In this document: piece by piece, positions 29,007-39,054 of the stretch | Layout: each line of letters opens with the position of its first letter | Numbering within the stretch: position 1 is the first letter of the stretch | NCBI RefSeq assembly: GCF_000521505.1 | Contig: NZ_CP003915.1 | Coordinates: 1,612,001 to 1,676,000 of the forward strand | Length of the DNA: 64,000 nt | Direction: 5' to 3' | From: Advenella mimigardefordensis DPN7 | GTDB taxonomy: Bacteria; Pseudomonadota; Gammaproteobacteria; Burkholderiales; Burkholderiaceae_B | Position numbers and translations under genes: made by a program | Notes under the pieces: model-generated | Databases searched by the model: none | What the model was told of the DNA's origin: nothing | Seen by the model: only the letters and a program-made list of their open reading frames with translations

Positions 29007-30740
29007 TTAGCCCGCTTTAAGCAGGGGGTCTGCATGCAGGCATTTAAGCGTGAGCAGATCGACCAGAGTCTGGTGGATACCATTGCCAGCCGGTACAGGT
29101 AGATCAGGGTCTCCCAGATGGGGCAACACCAGCATGGCGCTGGAAAAATCCTGACCTTCTGTGAAATGCGTGGGTGTAATGATGGTTGAAATACCGGCCT
29201 TGGTTGCCGCGCGCAGGCCGTTTTCCGAGTCTTCAAAGGCGATACAATTGCTCGCTTCCACATTCAGTGCAGACAGGGCATGCAGGTAAACATCGGGTTC
29301 CGGCTTTTTCTTGCCCGGCGTGCTGGCATCGCAAATAGTGACGAAAAACTTTCTCCAGTCTGCCCCCAGGCAGTGCAGCAGCAGTGCTTCTACATTGGCT
29401 GCGGTAGTTGTGGTGGCGATGGCCAGCGGCATGCCCGCGCAATAGGCGTCAATGATCAGCCGATGTATTCCGGGACGCAGAGTTACCTGACCATTGTCGA
29501 CCAAACGTGCGTATTCCTCGGTCTTGATGGCATGCACTTCGCGGATTTTTCTGGCGGCCTGCAGCGTGCTGGCGCCTTCCGGATCAATGGAAAGCCAGTA
29601 GTGCGCCATGCGCTCCTTGCCGCCGCTGATGGCCAGCAATTGTTTGTACTGGTCTTCGTCCCAGTACCAATCGAGTCCTGCCAGGATAAAAGCGGTATTG
29701 AATGCGCGCAGATGGACGGTTTCAGTATCGGCCAGTGTTCCATCAACGTCAAAAATCAGTGCCTTGAGCATATTATGTCTCCCGTTTTTTTCCGGCAGCT
29801 CCTGCCGGTTGCCGGTGTCATGACCGGACGAGGCTGCATCAGTAAAAACCCGGCTTGCACGGATGTCCTGTGCGCTGATGGTTTGCAGCTCGATATCGCT
29901 CAGGTTGTCCGGCGTACGCATCAGCCGGGATGCGTGGCGCAGCCGGGCCCGCTCCAGTGCATTGCGCACGCTGCGGGCGTTAGCAAAGTACGGCTGTTGC
30001 ATGCGCTTGAGGATATATTCAGAGAATGCCTGCTGCGCGGGTTCATCAAAGCGATATTGCATGCCCTCCAGCATGATATCTGCAATTTTTTCCAGCTCTT
30101 CGGGCGCGTAATCAGGAAAGTCAATATGATGGGCCACGCGTGAAGACATACCCGGGTTGGATGAAAAGAACTTGTCCATCCGGTCCTTGTAACCGGCAAA
30201 AATAACCACCAGGTCATCGCGATTGTTTTCCATGACCTGAAGCAGGATTTCAATGGATTCCTGGCCGTAGTCCCGTTCGTTCTCGGGGCGATAAAGGTAA
30301 TAGGCTTCGTCAATGAACAGCACGCCGCCCATGGCTTTTTTCAGTACCTCCTTGGTTTTCGGCGCAGTATGTCCGATGTATTGCCCGACCAGGTCATCCC
30401 GCGTGACTGAGACCAGATGGCCGCGCCGCAGATAGCCCAGCTGGTGCAGGATTTGTGCCATGCGCATGGCGACCGTGGTTTTACCCGTACCAGGATTACC
30501 GGTGAAGCTCATGTGCAAATTGGGTGCGCCGGTGCGCAGTCCGCGCTCGGCACGCAGCTTGTCAACCAGCAGCAATGCGGCAATATCCTGGATACGTTGC
30601 TTGACCGGCGCCAAACCCACCAGTTCGCGATCGAGCTGCTGCAGCGTAGCGGCTATCACCTGACGATCTTCCGAGGCCGTGCTGGCTTGTCCTGCCTGCA
30701 CCTGTTCCTGTGTCGTCGCGTTCTGTGTTGTTTGCGCCAT
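29007..30740 (-). CDS. cbbX-cbbY: CbbX RuBisCO activase fused in frame to CbbY phosphatase
   Basis: One open frame of 577 codons holds two proteins usually made separately. Residues 1 to about 310 are CbbX, the AAA+ activase of red-type RuBisCO: Walker A GNPGTGKT (81-88), pore loop [11 protein letters not shown], Walker B LFIDEA. Residues 324-577 are CbbY, a HAD phosphatase that removes inhibitory xylulose 1,5-bisphosphate: [10 protein letters not shown] (331-340). The join ([20 protein letters not shown]) spans a 7-bp hairpin and a GGGAG site before an ATG at 29771, which look like a former intergenic gap. A one-base shift before the join would restore a TGA after CbbX. Real fusion, frameshift in the genome and base-call error are all possible. 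Confidence 0.9.
   Translation of the reverse strand: MAQTTQNATTQEQVQAGQASTASEDRQVIAATLQQLDRELVGLAPVKQRIQDIAALLLVDKLRAERGLRTGAPNLHMSFTGNPGTGKTTVAMRMAQILHQLGYLRRGHLVSVTRDDLVGQYIGHTAPKTKEVLKKAMGGVLFIDEAYYLYRPENERDYGQESIEILLQVMENNRDDLVVIFAGYKDRMDKFFSSNPGMSSRVAHHIDFPDYAPEELEKIADIMLEGMQYRFDEPAQQAFSEYILKRMQQPYFANARSVRNALERARLRHASRLMRTPDNLSDIELQTISAQDIRASRVFTDAASSGHDTGNRQELPEKNGRHNMLKALIFDVDGTLADTETVHLRAFNTAFILAGLDWYWDEDQYKQLLAISGGKERMAHYWLSIDPEGASTLQAARKIREVHAIKTEEYARLVDNGQVTLRPGIHRLIIDAYCAGMPLAIATTTTAANVEALLLHCLGADWRKFFVTICDASTPGKKKPEPDVYLHALSALNVEASNCIAFEDSENGLRAATKAGISTIITPTHFTEGQDFSSAMLVLPHLGDPDLPVPAGNGIHQTLVDLLTLKCLHADPLLKAG
29772..29808 (-). promoter_or_regulatory. Internal ribosome site and hairpin before CbbY
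   Basis: Within the fused frame CCGGCAG-GAG-CTGCCGG forms a perfect 7-bp stem. It is followed by an A-run and GGGAGACATAAT before the ATG of the CbbY part. CbbY could therefore still be made separately by internal initiation. Confidence 0.5.
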
Positions 30741-30806
30741 GGTCCTCTCCTTTAGCGTGGGTACAATGCCGGGGCAATGCGGGCCCCGGCAGGCCGCATC
30801 ACAATA

Positions 30807-31226
30807 TCAATAACGGCTGCCTTCAGCGCTGGCGGCCACGGCATAGCTTTCAATCGTATAGCGCATGCGCCGTCCGTCAATTTCCTGACGGACCAGGCGA
30901 AAGCCTGGCTCGTTTTCGGGGCGATTGACGATGAATGACATAACGACAGATTCAACGGTGTGTGTTGAGTCGAATGCAGTCACCCGAATGTAGTGGTTCG
31001 GGAACGTTTTGCGCGCCTGTTCGATTTCCTGCAGGATGCCTGCGGCATCGCGCAGATCGAACATGGGATTGCCGAACATTTCCCAGTAGGTGTTGCGCGG
31101 ATGAGGATCATCGGTATATTCGATACCGACAGCCCAGCCGTTGTTCAGGCAATACTGCAGTTGCTTGGTAATCTGTTCGTTGGTCAGATCAGGAAGAAAC
31201 GAAAAGGTGCCTTGTGTAATTCGCAT
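30807..31226 (-). CDS. cbbS: RuBisCO small subunit, red-type
   Basis: Small subunit of form I RuBisCO. 139 aa, starting MRITQGTFSFLPDLTNEQI, with the long C-terminal extension (about residues 110-139, YTIESYAVAASAEGSRY) found in red-type (IC/ID) enzymes that need CbbX. 57 bp after cbbL and 66 bp before cbbX. Confidence 0.97.
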   Translation of the reverse strand: MRITQGTFSFLPDLTNEQITKQLQYCLNNGWAVGIEYTDDPHPRNTYWEMFGNPMFDLRDAAGILQEIEQARKTFPNHYIRVTAFDSTHTVESVVMSFIVNRPENEPGFRLVRQEIDGRRMRYTIESYAVAASAEGSRY

Positions 31227-31283
31227 GATGTTCTCTCTTATCGTGAAATTCGGTGGGTATGCCTGTTAATTGCAAATGTCATA

Positions 31284-32813
<1,530 letters not shown>

Positions 32814-32862
32814 CTATACAAATGGTGTTGCTTCAGGTCTAATAATAAATATCGAAAAAAAC

Positions 32863-32878
32863 ATAAGCTCAGGCTTAT
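32863..32878. promoter_or_regulatory. Candidate CbbR operator
   Basis: ATAAGC-TCAG-GCTTAT is a perfect dyad in the 115-bp gap between cbbL and cbbR. It contains a TNA-N8-TNA arrangement of the kind bound by CbbR-type LysR regulators, and overlaps the region just before the cbbR ATG, fitting autoregulation and cbb operon activation. Confidence 0.6.
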
Positions 32879-32886
32879 ACATCACT

Positions 32887-33798
32887 ATGAGACGTTACAC
32901 ACTGAGACAGCTGGATACTTTTCTGGAGGTGGCTCGTGCCGAGTCTGTATCCAAGGCTGCAGAAAAATTGCATGTGACCCAGCCTGCCGTATCCACACAA
33001 TTGCGTCAGCTGGAAGACGCGCTGGGCATTGCGCTGGTAGAGGCAAATGGCCGGCAAATTCGCCTGACCGAAGCAGGGCGTGAGGTGGAGCAATATGTGA
33101 TTGCCGCAACCTCACAAATGAGCCAGCTTGACGATGTGGTAGAAGGCCTCAAAGGCTTGCAGCGCGGGCGCATCAATCTGGGTATCGTGGGCACGGCAAA
33201 ATACTTTGTTCCCATGTTGCTGGTGCATTTTCGTAAGCGTTTTCCCAGTATTGAAATTTCGCTGCAGATTCAGAATCGTGATCAGATTTTTAATATGCTG
33301 GAGCGCAATGAACTGGATCTGGCCATTACCGGCAGGGTACCTGAAAGGCTCGATTGCCTGTCGGAGGCATTCGCCACTAATCCCCTTGGGTTTGTCAGCG
33401 CGCCCGAGCATCCCTTGTCACGACGTCGTCAGGCGCCCCTGTCGATTTTCAATGATATTGATTTTGTGGTAAGAGAAAGCGGATCGGGAACACGGGCAAC
33501 CATGGAAAGCATTTTTCAGCAACATAACATCACACCGCGCATTGTGATGGAGATGCCCAGCAATGAGTCTATTAAACAGGCTGTGATGGCGGGTATGGGA
33601 GTCACCTTTCTGTCCTTGCGCACAGTTCGTCATGAGCTGGCCGCCGGCCATCTGGCCTTGCTGGATATTCAGGATACGCCGATTTTGCGGCACTGGCGGG
33701 TGGCGCACTTGCGCACCAAGAAGCTCGCGCCCGCAGCCCTGGGGCTGAAGGAATTTCTGATTAATGATGGCGGTGCCCTGATCAATATATGGGCCTGA
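32887..33798 (+). CDS. cbbR: LysR-family regulator CbbR
   Basis: Activator of the Calvin-cycle operon that senses metabolites such as RuBP or NADPH. 303 aa. N-terminal winged HTH TLRQLDTFLEVARAESVSKAAEKLHVTQPAVSTQLRQLE matches the family, with the substrate-binding-like domain after residue 90. Transcribed divergently from cbbL, the standard arrangement. Confidence 0.94.
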   Translation: MRRYTLRQLDTFLEVARAESVSKAAEKLHVTQPAVSTQLRQLEDALGIALVEANGRQIRLTEAGREVEQYVIAATSQMSQLDDVVEGLKGLQRGRINLGIVGTAKYFVPMLLVHFRKRFPSIEISLQIQNRDQIFNMLERNELDLAITGRVPERLDCLSEAFATNPLGFVSAPEHPLSRRRQAPLSIFNDIDFVVRESGSGTRATMESIFQQHNITPRIVMEMPSNESIKQAVMAGMGVTFLSLRTVRHELAAGHLALLDIQDTPILRHWRVAHLRTKKLAPAALGLKEFLINDGGALINIWA

Positions 33799-33816
33799 GC
33801 GCCTGATGGTACACAT

Positions 33817-33834
33817 TGTCACGCATGCGTCACA
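33817..33834 (+). promoter_or_regulatory. Possible upstream activator site
   Basis: TGTCACGCATGCGTCACA is an almost perfect dyad centred on ACGCATGCGT. It is about 185 bp upstream of the sigma-54 promoter at 34007, a usual distance for an enhancer of a sigma-54 activator. Assignment is tentative. Confidence 0.3.
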
Positions 33835-34006
33835 GTACGTGCGCAGGGTGATGCCGCTGATACGGCGGCAACATCCGGCGGCGATGGTTGGCGCCAGGGG
33901 CAGGTTGCCGGCAGAGTGGCGGTTTACCTGCGGGTAACGGGCTCGCGCCTGATACATCTTGCCCGATGCCGACAATTTGACTACACAGCCCTGATTGCCA
34001 CACATT

Positions 34007-34023
34007 CTGGTACGAATATTGCT
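34007..34023 (+). promoter_or_regulatory. Sigma-54 promoter of the kinase-like gene
   Basis: CTGGTACGAATATTGCT keeps GG-N10-GC and the TTGCT end of the consensus, with two mismatches in the -24 element. It is 53 bp before the ATG of the amino-acid-kinase-like gene and may also serve the cytochrome b561 and beta-propeller genes downstream. Confidence 0.7.
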
Positions 34024-34075
34024 TTTGTTAGTCTGGAGCCAATATATAAAAATACAAGACCAGGAGAGGGACAAC

Positions 34076-34702
34076 ATGTGGGTAGTCAAGCTTGACGGTG
34101 CTCTGGCTCATGATGATACATTGCAGGACTGGGTTGAAGAAATCAGTACCGTCGGCGGGGGGCGGGTCATTATTGTGCCTGGCCGCTGGCAGGGTGCAGA
34201 ATTTGTCGACAAGATGAAAGCGCGCTGGAAGCTGGACCGATTGGTAACGCACAATATGCTGCTGCTGACCGGTGCACAGTATGGTTTGCTGATCAGTAGC
34301 ATGGCACCGCAGATCAGCCCGGTTCTTGATGCACGTCATGTGCGCCAGACGCTGCAACGGGGGGGTGTCGCGCTATGGATGCCACTGTCCTTAATGCGCA
34401 ATATACCGGATCATATGACCGACTCGACGATTTCATCCGATAGTATCGCGGCGTGGCTTGCACGCCATTTGAATGCAGAGAGGCTGATTCTGATAAAGGA
34501 GCAGCCCGTGGTTTCTAATGTGAATGTGGCGGACCATATTCGCAATGGCGTGCTGGATGAGGGCTTCAGAAAGTATGCGGATCAGCTGGCCTGCCCGGTT
34601 ACGTTACTGCATAAAAGCGAATTGTCACGTTTCCATTCGATGTTGCTCAACGGTGGCAGTTCGGATTTGCTGGATCGGGCAGGTGAGACGATAAGAGGGT
34701 AA
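34076..34702 (+). CDS. Amino acid kinase family protein, MfnE-like, degenerate
   Basis: 208 aa from the ATG that follows GGAGAGGGACAAC; the frame is open further upstream but without a start supported by a ribosome site. It resembles the small kinase proteins seen with C1 genes of methylotrophs and the archaeal methanofuran kinase MfnE: WVVKLDGAL at the N-terminus, VIIVPGRW, and TISSDSIAAWLARHLNAERLILIK. The usual phosphate-binding glycines are altered (KLGGS-type becomes KLDGA; PGGGPFAD-type becomes PGRWQGAE), so activity is doubtful. Position in the C1 island supports a linked role. Confidence 0.7.
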   Translation: MWVVKLDGALAHDDTLQDWVEEISTVGGGRVIIVPGRWQGAEFVDKMKARWKLDRLVTHNMLLLTGAQYGLLISSMAPQISPVLDARHVRQTLQRGGVALWMPLSLMRNIPDHMTDSTISSDSIAAWLARHLNAERLILIKEQPVVSNVNVADHIRNGVLDEGFRKYADQLACPVTLLHKSELSRFHSMLLNGGSSDLLDRAGETIRG

Positions 34703-34885
34703 AGTGCCATTTCCACCGTGTACATGCCTTTCCCGTTCGCCTCTTTTCTTTCACATCCCTCATGGTGATTGCCCGCAATGACAGAGGTGATAAGTCGTGT
34801 TAGAGTTTAGTCAAATGGCCGGGTTTTCTGAGACGGCAGGTTTAAAAATCAAAACCGGCATATATAGCCGAAGGGGATGACATAC

Positions 34886-35434
34886 ATGGATGCACCTCGT
34901 TATACACGAGTGGCTATGGCGTTGCATTGGCTGGTTGCGCTCTGCCTTATAGGGCAGTTTGTTCTGGGCTGGTATCTGGAGGGCATCCCGCGGGGTGTGC
35001 CTGATCGCAGCTACTTTGTGAATATACATAAAAGCACAGGCATGCTGATTGGCTTGCTGATCCTGCTGCGTATCGGCTGGCGCCTTGCTCATCGTCCCCC
35101 CGTATTGCCCGCGTCTGTGCCCGACTGGCAGCAAAAAGCAGCTTCCGTCATCCATTTTTTGCTGTACTTTTTTATGCTGATGCTGCCGCTCACCGGCTAT
35201 ATTGCTTCCAACTTCAGTAAGTGGGGCGTAAAATTTTTTAACACAATTGAAATGCCCCCCTGGGGCATGGAAGATAAAGCGATTTATGCATTTTTCAATC
35301 AGCTGCATGGGCTGATTTCCTGGATATTGCTGGGACTGATCATTCTGCATGTGCTGGCCGCCGTCTCGCACTTTGTGTCGGGACATAGGGATGTGATTTA
35401 TCGAATGCTGCCAGGCTCCTCATCAGGCCGGTAG
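34886..35434 (+). CDS. Cytochrome b561 family protein
   Basis: Di-heme b-type inner-membrane cytochrome that can pass electrons between quinone and periplasmic partners. I choose the second ATG (AAGGGG 9 nt upstream), giving 182 aa. Four helices with His ligands can be seen: MALHWLVALCLIGQF, IHKSTGMLIGLLILL, VIHFLLYFFMLMLPLTGY and QLHGLISWILLGLIILHVLAA. It lies 27 bp before the stretch leading to the PQQ-associated propeller gene, so it may belong to methanol oxidation. Confidence 0.88.
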   Translation: MDAPRYTRVAMALHWLVALCLIGQFVLGWYLEGIPRGVPDRSYFVNIHKSTGMLIGLLILLRIGWRLAHRPPVLPASVPDWQQKAASVIHFLLYFFMLMLPLTGYIASNFSKWGVKFFNTIEMPPWGMEDKAIYAFFNQLHGLISWILLGLIILHVLAAVSHFVSGHRDVIYRMLPGSSSGR

Positions 35435-35463
35435 CACCACTATGTTGTCAAGGAGACTAAAGG

Positions 35464-36411
35464 ATGAGACAAAAAATACTAATTACAACATTTGCAGCGA
35501 CACTGCTGTCGTTTGCTACCGCAGCCGGTGCAGCACCGTTTGCCTATGTGCCTAACGAAGGCGGTGCGAGTATTTCCGTCATAGATATCGCGACAGACAA
35601 GGTAGTGGACACCATCAAGGATCTGGGCGCGAAACCCCGTGGTCTGGCGGCAAGTGGCGACAATCTCTATGTTAGCCAGCAAACCAATAATCAGCTCAAG
35701 ATTGTAGATCTGAAGCAGCGTAAGGTAACCGGCAGTGTAAGCCTGGGAGAGTCTCCAGAAGGTGTGTATGTATCTGCCGACGGACGCTGGGTTGCTGCGG
35801 CGATCGAAGAGAATAACACAGTTGCCATTATCGATACGCAGACCAATAAAATGGTCGACGAGATCAAAGTCAAGGGAGATAATCCGGAGCATGCCGTGTT
35901 CTCGCCCGATGGCAAAAAGCTTTTGGTGAGCGCCGAAGACGGCCATTCTGTTGATGTGATTGATTTTCCGGCCCGCAAGGCGGTCGCAGAGATTGAGGTA
36001 GGTAAACGGCCCCGTGGCATCGGCTATCTTCCTGACAGCAGTAAAGCTTATGTGGCTGCTGAAAACAGCAATGAAGTTTATGTGATCGACCTGCCCAATA
36101 ACAAAGTAGTCAAGAAACTTGCCGGCGGCACGCGCTCTAACGGTGTGACTGTCAGCCCTGATGGCAGCCGCGTATATATTTCCAATGGGGGGGACGGCAG
36201 CGTATCGGTGATTGATACGGCCAAGGATGAAATCGTTGCCACTGTTAAAGTGGGACAGCGTCCATGGAATATGGCCATTTCACCTGATGGGAAAAAACTG
36301 TATGTGGCCAATGGCCGGTCCAATAATGTGTCTGTGATCGACACAGAAAAGAATGCGAAGATTACTGATATTGCAGTGGGCGAACGTCCCTGGGGTGTGT
36401 ATATTCACTAA
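35464..36411 (+). CDS. PQQ-associated YVTN beta-propeller protein
   Basis: Periplasmic seven-bladed propeller of the type linked to PQQ-dependent catabolism. 315 aa with a signal peptide (MRQKILITTFAATLLSFATAAGAA). YVTN-type repeats recur: FAYVPNEGGASISVIDIATDK, KLLVSAEDGHSVDVIDF, KAYVAAENSNEVYVIDL, RVYISNGGDGSVSVIDT, KLYVANGRSNNVSVIDT. AGGAGACTAAAGG precedes the ATG. Function in the family is not established. A strong terminator follows. Confidence 0.9.
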   Translation: MRQKILITTFAATLLSFATAAGAAPFAYVPNEGGASISVIDIATDKVVDTIKDLGAKPRGLAASGDNLYVSQQTNNQLKIVDLKQRKVTGSVSLGESPEGVYVSADGRWVAAAIEENNTVAIIDTQTNKMVDEIKVKGDNPEHAVFSPDGKKLLVSAEDGHSVDVIDFPARKAVAEIEVGKRPRGIGYLPDSSKAYVAAENSNEVYVIDLPNNKVVKKLAGGTRSNGVTVSPDGSRVYISNGGDGSVSVIDTAKDEIVATVKVGQRPWNMAISPDGKKLYVANGRSNNVSVIDTEKNAKITDIAVGERPWGVYIH

Positions 36412-36470
36412 GCATCTCGTTAGAGGTACGGCAGATCTGATCGGACAGGTTGTGCCTGTCCTCTGATGCA

Positions 36471-36499
36471 AAAGGGCCCGTTACAAGAACGGGCCCTTT
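36471..36499. terminator. Bidirectional terminator between propeller gene and xox cluster
   Basis: A perfect 12-bp stem AAAGGGCCCGTT - ACAAG - AACGGGCCCTTT lies between convergent genes, with A/T at both stem ends. A second hairpin GGACAGG/CCTGTCC sits 20 bp earlier. Confidence 0.85.
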
Positions 36500-36523
36500 G
36501 CGTGCACATTGCCGGAATGCGCA

Positions 36524-37267
36524 CTACCCCGGTATTTCCCCTCCGGAAATCGTCATCGATGTGTCCACGCGTGCTGGCTGGCTATCGGTAAATTTTTCAC
36601 TGGTATAAACCTGATAAATGCCGCCGGGTATCTTCGGACTGACTACGAAGACATATTGTTTGGCGGTATATTTACCGATCTTTTCCTTCATCGGATCATT
36701 CACATATGGCTGGATGGTGATACGATCAGCCTCCACCTGCTGGTTTTCGAATTTGACATTGATTTTGTCTACTTTCACCTTGCTGTCGGCCAGTGCCAGC
36801 CGTATACGTTTGCGAAAGTAAACGGTGGAGCCGCCGGTAAAGCGCTTCATTTCGGCAATATCCCGTTCCAGAAATCCCAGCAGGGCGGGATTACCTTCGG
36901 CGTGCTCAATGGGCTCTATCGGCGTGTGATTCTCGCCGGAAAGGAAGTCTACATTGACCGATGCCGTTCCGTCTTCATGTCGCTGGCGCACATCCACCTT
37001 GACCTTGTCGTTGAGCGTGGCCATGCTGGGGCCTTCCTGATGGAAGGTGTAATCAATGGTCTGGCGGCTGGTGTTGGCAAAATGCTTGTCCAGAAACAGC
37101 TTGCGTTCGGCTTCAGTAATGGGGTCCGATGCAGGGGACGCAGTGCTGCTTGCCGGTGTCGTGGCGGCGGGCGGGTCGTTAGTCGCTGCCAGCACTAGCG
37201 GTGCCTGGCATGTGAATGCAAGCAGCAACGCAGTGACGCCAGCGCGAAAAATAGGGCGATCAATCAT
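36524..37267 (-). CDS. Exported protein of the xox cluster, unknown
   Basis: 247 aa from the ATG with AGGAG upstream. A signal peptide ends near PLVLAATN, followed by a Pro/Thr/Ser/Ala-rich linker. The body (from EAERKLFLDKHF) is predicted soluble, beta-rich and hydrophilic, with no cysteine and no domain I know. It is the last gene after xoxF-xoxG-xoxJ, 47 bp downstream of xoxJ, so a periplasmic accessory role in methanol oxidation is likely but unproven. Confidence 0.75.
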   Translation of the reverse strand: MIDRPIFRAGVTALLLAFTCQAPLVLAATNDPPAATTPASSTASPASDPITEAERKLFLDKHFANTSRQTIDYTFHQEGPSMATLNDKVKVDVRQRHEDGTASVNVDFLSGENHTPIEPIEHAEGNPALLGFLERDIAEMKRFTGGSTVYFRKRIRLALADSKVKVDKINVKFENQQVEADRITIQPYVNDPMKEKIGKYTAKQYVFVVSPKIPGGIYQVYTSEKFTDSQPARVDTSMTISGGEIPG

Positions 37268-37314
37268 GATTTGTCTCCTGTCTTGTCGGTCAACCGTAGA
37301 TACGGCCAATCCGT

Positions 37315-38229
37315 TCAGTCATCGTCATCATCTTTGATGCGATCAACCGGTGCTGTGGCAGTAGGTACACCATATTCCTGCAAAATAGCGGCGATCTCGG
37401 GGCCGCTTGAGTCGATCAGCTCGTTGAGTTTGTCACGCAGCTTTCTGCTGTCATGCCGAACCCCCATCGCGACGTTGAATGCAAATTGCTGATGATCCAT
37501 TTTGGATTCGAATGGCACCACCGTCATGGGCACGCCGCCGTCACCGTGCTTGGCGTAGTAGCCGGCAATCGGCCCCCAGGCAATGGCAATATCAATTTTG
37601 CCGTTGGCCAGATCATGCTCGATAATTTGTCCCGGATACTGTTGAGGATCACCAGTTTGCAACTGATATGACACCATTCTTTCCAGCAGGCTGTGTGTTA
37701 ACAACCAGTTTACGGGTGGCGTGCCGGAGAAGGTACCGATCTTGATTTTTGATAGTGTCGCCTGATCCAGCGACATGATGTCTTCCGGTTTTTTGATGCT
37801 ATCCAGACCCTTGCCCTTGACGTAGACGAGGGCGTAGGTGGAAGTCATATAGCGTTTGGTAGGAATGCCGCGTTCGAAGCCGGGTGAGACGCCAGTGACC
37901 ACATCGCATTTATAGCGGTCGGTTTCCGGGTCTTTGGCCGTCAGCGTCGCGCGGGTAAACCCCATGCGTTGCGGAAACCAGGTATGCTCCAGCTTCCAGC
38001 CCAGTTTTTTGGCAAACAGGGCTGCAATTTTATTTTCATAACCGCTTTCGTCCTGACTGGACATCGGCATATTGTTGGGGTCCTGGCATACCCGCAACAC
38101 TTTCTCACCGTCTTTGTCTTGCTTTTTGGGCTCCTGTGCCTGTGCCGTTGCACCAAGCAGACTGGCACTCAGCATGAGCGAGACAAGCAGTGCAGCGCGC
38201 GGTATAGGCAGTAATTTATCTGACAGCAT
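37315..38229 (-). CDS. xoxJ: XoxJ/MxaJ-like periplasmic binding protein
   Basis: Accessory periplasmic protein of PQQ methanol dehydrogenase, with the fold of family 3 solute-binding proteins. Start at the ATG with AAGGA 8-9 nt upstream gives 304 aa and a signal peptide ending AQAQ. Family blocks are LRVCQDPNNMPMSS, NKIAALFAKKLGW and DVVTGVSPGFERGIPTKRYMTS. The C-terminus ends in five consecutive Asp residues, unusual and shared in kind with the small protein at 42158. Confidence 0.92.
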   Translation of the reverse strand: MLSDKLLPIPRAALLVSLMLSASLLGATAQAQEPKKQDKDGEKVLRVCQDPNNMPMSSQDESGYENKIAALFAKKLGWKLEHTWFPQRMGFTRATLTAKDPETDRYKCDVVTGVSPGFERGIPTKRYMTSTYALVYVKGKGLDSIKKPEDIMSLDQATLSKIKIGTFSGTPPVNWLLTHSLLERMVSYQLQTGDPQQYPGQIIEHDLANGKIDIAIAWGPIAGYYAKHGDGGVPMTVVPFESKMDHQQFAFNVAMGVRHDSRKLRDKLNELIDSSGPEIAAILQEYGVPTATAPVDRIKDDDDD

Positions 38230-38330
38230 GCAATACATCCTTCCGACAACGATCATTACAATTGAAATAAAAGGCGGGCGATCAGGCAGGGCTCCCCAGG
38301 AGCACCTGCTGAATGCCTATATTAGCGCTT

Positions 38331-38933
38331 TTATTTGTCCAGCGGGTATACATGACCGGCTTCCAGTTTTCCATCTGAACGTGCTTTCAAATAGGTGTAT
38401 AGATTATCGATATTTTTTACCAGGCGCGGAACGCTGCCAAATGGTGGCATGCCCTGAGGCAGGCGGCCTTCAAGCACGGTTTTCTTGAATTCATCTTCTG
38501 ACAGCTTTTGGATCGCCACAATCAAAGATGGTCCGACAAGCCCTTGCTGAGCAGCGCCGTGACAGCGTGCACAATCGAGCGCACGCCAGGTCTTCCAGCC
38601 TTGCAGTGTGTGCTCATCGACCTTGTTACCTTCCTTGACGACATACTTTACTTCACCGCTATCGGAGCCTGCAGGTGCCGCTGCAGGTTTTTCTGCCGGA
38701 GGTGGTGGCTCTGCTGCGGCTGGTTTTTCTGCGGCCGTTGCTGGTGCAGCGGGAGGAGGCGGTACAGCACCTGCTGGCAGATCGGGTTTTTCCGGTGATT
38801 CGGCTGTGAGCGTGCTTTGTGTTGCTTCTACACCCCCATTACTGAACGTGGTGGTTGTTGCGGCCTGTGCAGAGAAAGTACAGATACCGGCGATAGCAAG
38901 TCCTGCTCCGATTGTGCGTAAACGTAAAATCAT
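38331..38933 (-). CDS. xoxG: XoxG-like c-type cytochrome
   Basis: Likely electron acceptor of XoxF. 200 aa: signal peptide (ending AQAA), a long Pro/Ala/Glu-rich linker (about residues 50-90), then a mono-heme domain with CARCH at 121-125 and a Met ligand in QGMPPFG (about 162). The linker is longer than in a plain class I cytochrome and may tether the heme domain. Confidence 0.9.
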   Translation of the reverse strand: MILRLRTIGAGLAIAGICTFSAQAATTTTFSNGGVEATQSTLTAESPEKPDLPAGAVPPPPAAPATAAEKPAAAEPPPPAEKPAAAPAGSDSGEVKYVVKEGNKVDEHTLQGWKTWRALDCARCHGAAQQGLVGPSLIVAIQKLSEDEFKKTVLEGRLPQGMPPFGSVPRLVKNIDNLYTYLKARSDGKLEAGHVYPLDK

Positions 38934-39011
38934 ATTAAATTTGTCCCAGATTTATCATGTTGGCATTGCACATGCCGCCATGAATTTGTGTTTCTTTTGA
39001 AGCCTTGATTG

Positions 39012-39045
39012 TGCAGGGTGAGCGGCATAGACCGGCCACCCTGCA
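39012..39045 (-). promoter_or_regulatory. Stem-loop between xoxF and xoxG
   Basis: TGCAGGGTG ... CACCCTGCA is a perfect 9-bp stem with a 16-nt loop in the gap after xoxF on the minus strand. Partial termination or RNA stabilisation here would keep XoxF much more abundant than its cytochrome. Confidence 0.55.
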
Positions 39046-39054
39046 TGACGCTAT

